Of a DNA stretch of 64,000 nt, positions 62,162 to 64,000 are shown one piece after another. A program made the position numbers and the translations under genes. The DNA comes from Micromussa lordhowensis (taxonomy: Eukaryota > Cnidaria > Anthozoa > Scleractinia > Lobophylliidae): positions 10,331,024 to 10,395,023 of the forward strand of contig OZ026598.1 in the NCBI GenBank assembly GCA_964020085.1. Direction: 5' to 3'. Positions within the stretch are counted from its first letter, which is position 1; each line of letters opens with the position of its first letter. Below the pieces are notes generated by a model. That model was not told the DNA's origin, searched no databases, and saw only the letters and a program-made list of their open reading frames with translations.

Positions 62162-64000
62162 TTAGGATAAAAATTAGTGACAGGCCTGCACGGACTCCCT
62201 GCGTGATTTAACTGTAACTGAATAGAGATAAGTGACAGGTCTTCACGGATTTCCTGCGCGATTTAACTGTAAATGAATGCCTTCATAACTTGGCTTTGAC
62301 GAGCATGTCTGTAAGAGATTTACCTCTTCTGTATGATAGGATAGGCGGATTCTTGAAGATAGTGTTCAGCAAAGGCTGATTTTGTATTAGGCCCCAGTTT
62401 TGCATGAGTATATTTTTAAGGTTGCGCACCGATGGGTGGTATGTTGTGACAAATGGCAAGATTTGTTTGCGTGCTTTTGCTTTTTGTTGGAGTGCCGACT
62501 GTCTTCCTGCGAAGCTGACTTCTGATAACGTTGTTTGTATCATTTCGTTAGGATAGCCGCGCGTGGTGAGGCGCGATTTAAAATTTGCGATACTGTCATT
62601 AAAGACTGTTTCAGAAGAGTTTGTTCTCAGAAGTCTAAGGGCTTCACCTTTAATAAAACCTTTTTTAACGCCTGGTGGGTGGCTCGAGGTAAAATGTGTG
62701 TACTGAAAGGTTTCAGTCGGCTTGTAATGTGTTCGGATGTCAAGGATCGATTCGTTTCTGAATCTTTCTCCTTTAGTTATGATTGTGTCGAGAAATGTTA
62801 TTTCCATCTCTGAGATTTCAGCCGTGAATTTGATTGTAGGGTGGAAGTTGTTAGCTTGTTTTATGAATAGGTCTATTTCCTGTCTGTTAGAGTCCCACAG
62901 TGAGAAAATGTCGTCAATATATCGTTTCCACTTTGTCGGTTTTGTTTTGCTTTGATTTATCAATTTTGTTTCTATTTCCGCCATGAAGATGTTGGCAAAT
63001 GCAACTGCCATTTTCGTACCCATTGCGGTTCCATGGGTTTGGAGGTAATTTTTTCCAATAAATTGGAATGAATTTTCTTTAAGGATAAGGCAAAGCATTT
63101 CTTTGAGATAGTGGGATGGGATGGGAGGGTTGTAGTTGTGAAATTTTTCGTATGCTTTGCATACCGTTGTAATACCCTCCTCTTGCGGTATGTTTGTATA
63201 CAAGCTTGTTACATCCATAGATACCAAAATAGTATTTTGAGAGACCTTTGTCTTCTCTATAAAGTTTATGAAGTGTGTTGTATCCTTAAGATACGATCTC
63301 TGTGTCTGTGCAATCGGCTGTAGTAATTTGTCCACAAACGATGATAGTCTTTCTGTAGGGCCTTCGCAGCCCGAAATAATCGGTCTTCCGACCGGATTTG
63401 GTTTGTGGATTTTAGTAAGGGTATAGAATATAGGGATTCTTGGAGGATTGCGTGTTTGAGAAAACCATTTTTTTGTCATGTCATCAATATAGGTATTCCG
63501 GTGGAGTCGTGTGACAAGCTCATTAACTCTTTGTAATGTTTCTACCGCCATGGCGTTTTCGAGAGGTTTATAATGTTCTCTATTGTTGAGATGAGTTTGA
63601 GCTTCTTGTATTTTGTCACACTTGTTCATTATGACGGTTGTTGTTCCTTTATCTGCCTTTTTGAAATTGATTTCAGTGTTGTCCACAAGCTCTGTAAGAG
63701 CTTTGTATTCGTTGTGTGACAGATTGTTTTTAGGTTTTGATGGTTTGATCTCTGCAAGTTGGATTTTGACACTTTCCAAGTAGCTTTCAAGGGCAACTGA
63801 CTTTTGAACCGGTGGTACCCAGTCTGATTTGACGTGAAACGGGTGCGGTTCTGTATTTTTTGTGTGGAATATGTATTGTAGTCGCATTCGTCTTGCGAAT
63901 TTTTCGAAGTCTTGCAAGAGTTGGCGTCTAATATTGTTCTCCTCTGTCACCGGTGTCGGGACAAATTTGAGCCCTTTCGAAATAACGTTGACTTGGTTGT
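62162..64000 (-). mobile_element. PLE unit 17, cut by the window edge
   Basis: The 3' end is present; the unit is still matching the full-length element at position 64000, so its 5' end cannot be judged. Confidence 0.9.
62283..64000 (-). CDS. PLE reverse transcriptase, partial at window edge (unit 17)
   Basis: The frame is open to the edge and includes DKG, all RT motifs and the normal stop. It may be complete or truncated beyond the window. Confidence 0.85.
   Translation of the reverse strand, partial: NQVNVISKGLKFVPTPVTEENNIRRQLLQDFEKFARRMRLQYIFHTKNTEPHPFHVKSDWVPPVQKSVALESYLESVKIQLAEIKPSKPKNNLSHNEYKALTELVDNTEINFKKADKGTTTVIMNKCDKIQEAQTHLNNREHYKPLENAMAVETLQRVNELVTRLHRNTYIDDMTKKWFSQTRNPPRIPIFYTLTKIHKPNPVGRPIISGCEGPTERLSSFVDKLLQPIAQTQRSYLKDTTHFINFIEKTKVSQNTILVSMDVTSLYTNIPQEEGITTVCKAYEKFHNYNPPIPSHYLKEMLCLILKENSFQFIGKNYLQTHGTAMGTKMAVAFANIFMAEIETKLINQSKTKPTKWKRYIDDIFSLWDSNRQEIDLFIKQANNFHPTIKFTAEISEMEITFLDTIITKGERFRNESILDIRTHYKPTETFQYTHFTSSHPPGVKKGFIKGEALRLLRTNSSETVFNDSIANFKSRLTTRGYPNEMIQTTLSEVSFAGRQSALQQKAKARKQILPFVTTYHPSVRNLKNILMQNWGLIQNQPLLNTIFKNPPILSYRRGKSLTDMLVKAKL

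Larger units (their letters stand above)
18281..64000 (-). repeat. Head-to-tail array of 17 Penelope-like element units
   Basis: All units lie on the - strand with their 3' ends at the left. Unit starts are 18281, 21562, 24843, 28124, 31405, 32799, 34193, 37474, 39153, 42434, 45715, 47930, 51211, 53426, 56707, 59988 and 62162. Ten are 3281 bp; six are shortened only at the 5' side; the last runs off the window. There is no spacer or simple repeat between units. Only a few single-base differences were noticed, so the array is either very young, homogenised, or partly collapsed or over-expanded in assembly. Confidence 0.95.

Noticed and set aside
18281..64000. Regularly repeated units as a CRISPR array or satellite
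   Set aside because: The period is 3281 bp with a coding RT; there are no short repeats with spacers.
18281..64000. TTAGGG/CCCTAA telomeric repeats between units
   Set aside because: Inspection of the unit junctions showed direct element-to-element joins with no simple telomeric repeat.

Overview
The window is eukaryotic nuclear DNA. Genes are split by introns whose GT/AG borders keep the reading frame, the spaces between genes are large, and DNA-transposon remnants and hairpin repeats are common. The gene families (BEN domain, a P2X7-type cysteine 'ballast' domain, transposon-derived multi-exon genes, Penelope-like elements) fit a marine invertebrate, most likely a cnidarian such as a coral. 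That assignment is an inference from recalled family distributions, not a database result.

Left part (1-18,280) is ordinary gene-and-repeat DNA. Two non-autonomous DNA transposons (182-2590 and 4378-6635) share CAGTACCGC ends and TA target duplications. The first contains a nested MITE and a tandem repeat. The second lies in an intron of a three-exon gene (2676-7680, + strand) whose C-terminus looks like a BEN domain. After a hairpin repeat (7974-8042) come a broken Tc1-like transposase (9899-10142, - strand), the 3' part of a transposase-like gene (10809-11965, + strand), a four-exon gene joining a cysteine-rich CXC-like segment to a P2X7-type ballast domain (12782-14604, - strand), and a frameshifted, 3'-incomplete coiled-coil/transposase-like gene (15116-17255, - strand).

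Right part (18,281 to the window end, about 45.7 kb) is the main feature. It is a head-to-tail array of 17 nearly identical Penelope-like retroelement (PLE) units, all on the - strand. Ten units are complete at 3281 bp. Six are 5'-truncated inside the ORF (1394, 1394, 1679, 2215, 2215 and 2174 bp), and one is cut by the window edge. A complete unit has a CCAAT/TATA promoter inside a palindrome, a hammerhead ribozyme with every conserved core base, an 877-codon ORF with DKG and reverse transcriptase motifs but no GIY-YIG endonuclease, and a 120-bp 3' UTR made mostly of a duplicated hairpin-forming repeat.

Every unit is attached by its 3' end to the 5' end, intact or truncated, of the unit on its left. 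This is the polarity seen in Drosophila HeT-A/TART telomere arrays and matches the known habit of endonuclease-deficient PLEs (Athena, Coprina) of extending chromosome ends. No telomeric simple repeat is visible, so the telomere reading is a hypothesis. In such an array a read-through transcript would be cut by the ribozymes into unit-length or multi-unit RNAs, giving a self-processing retroelement array.
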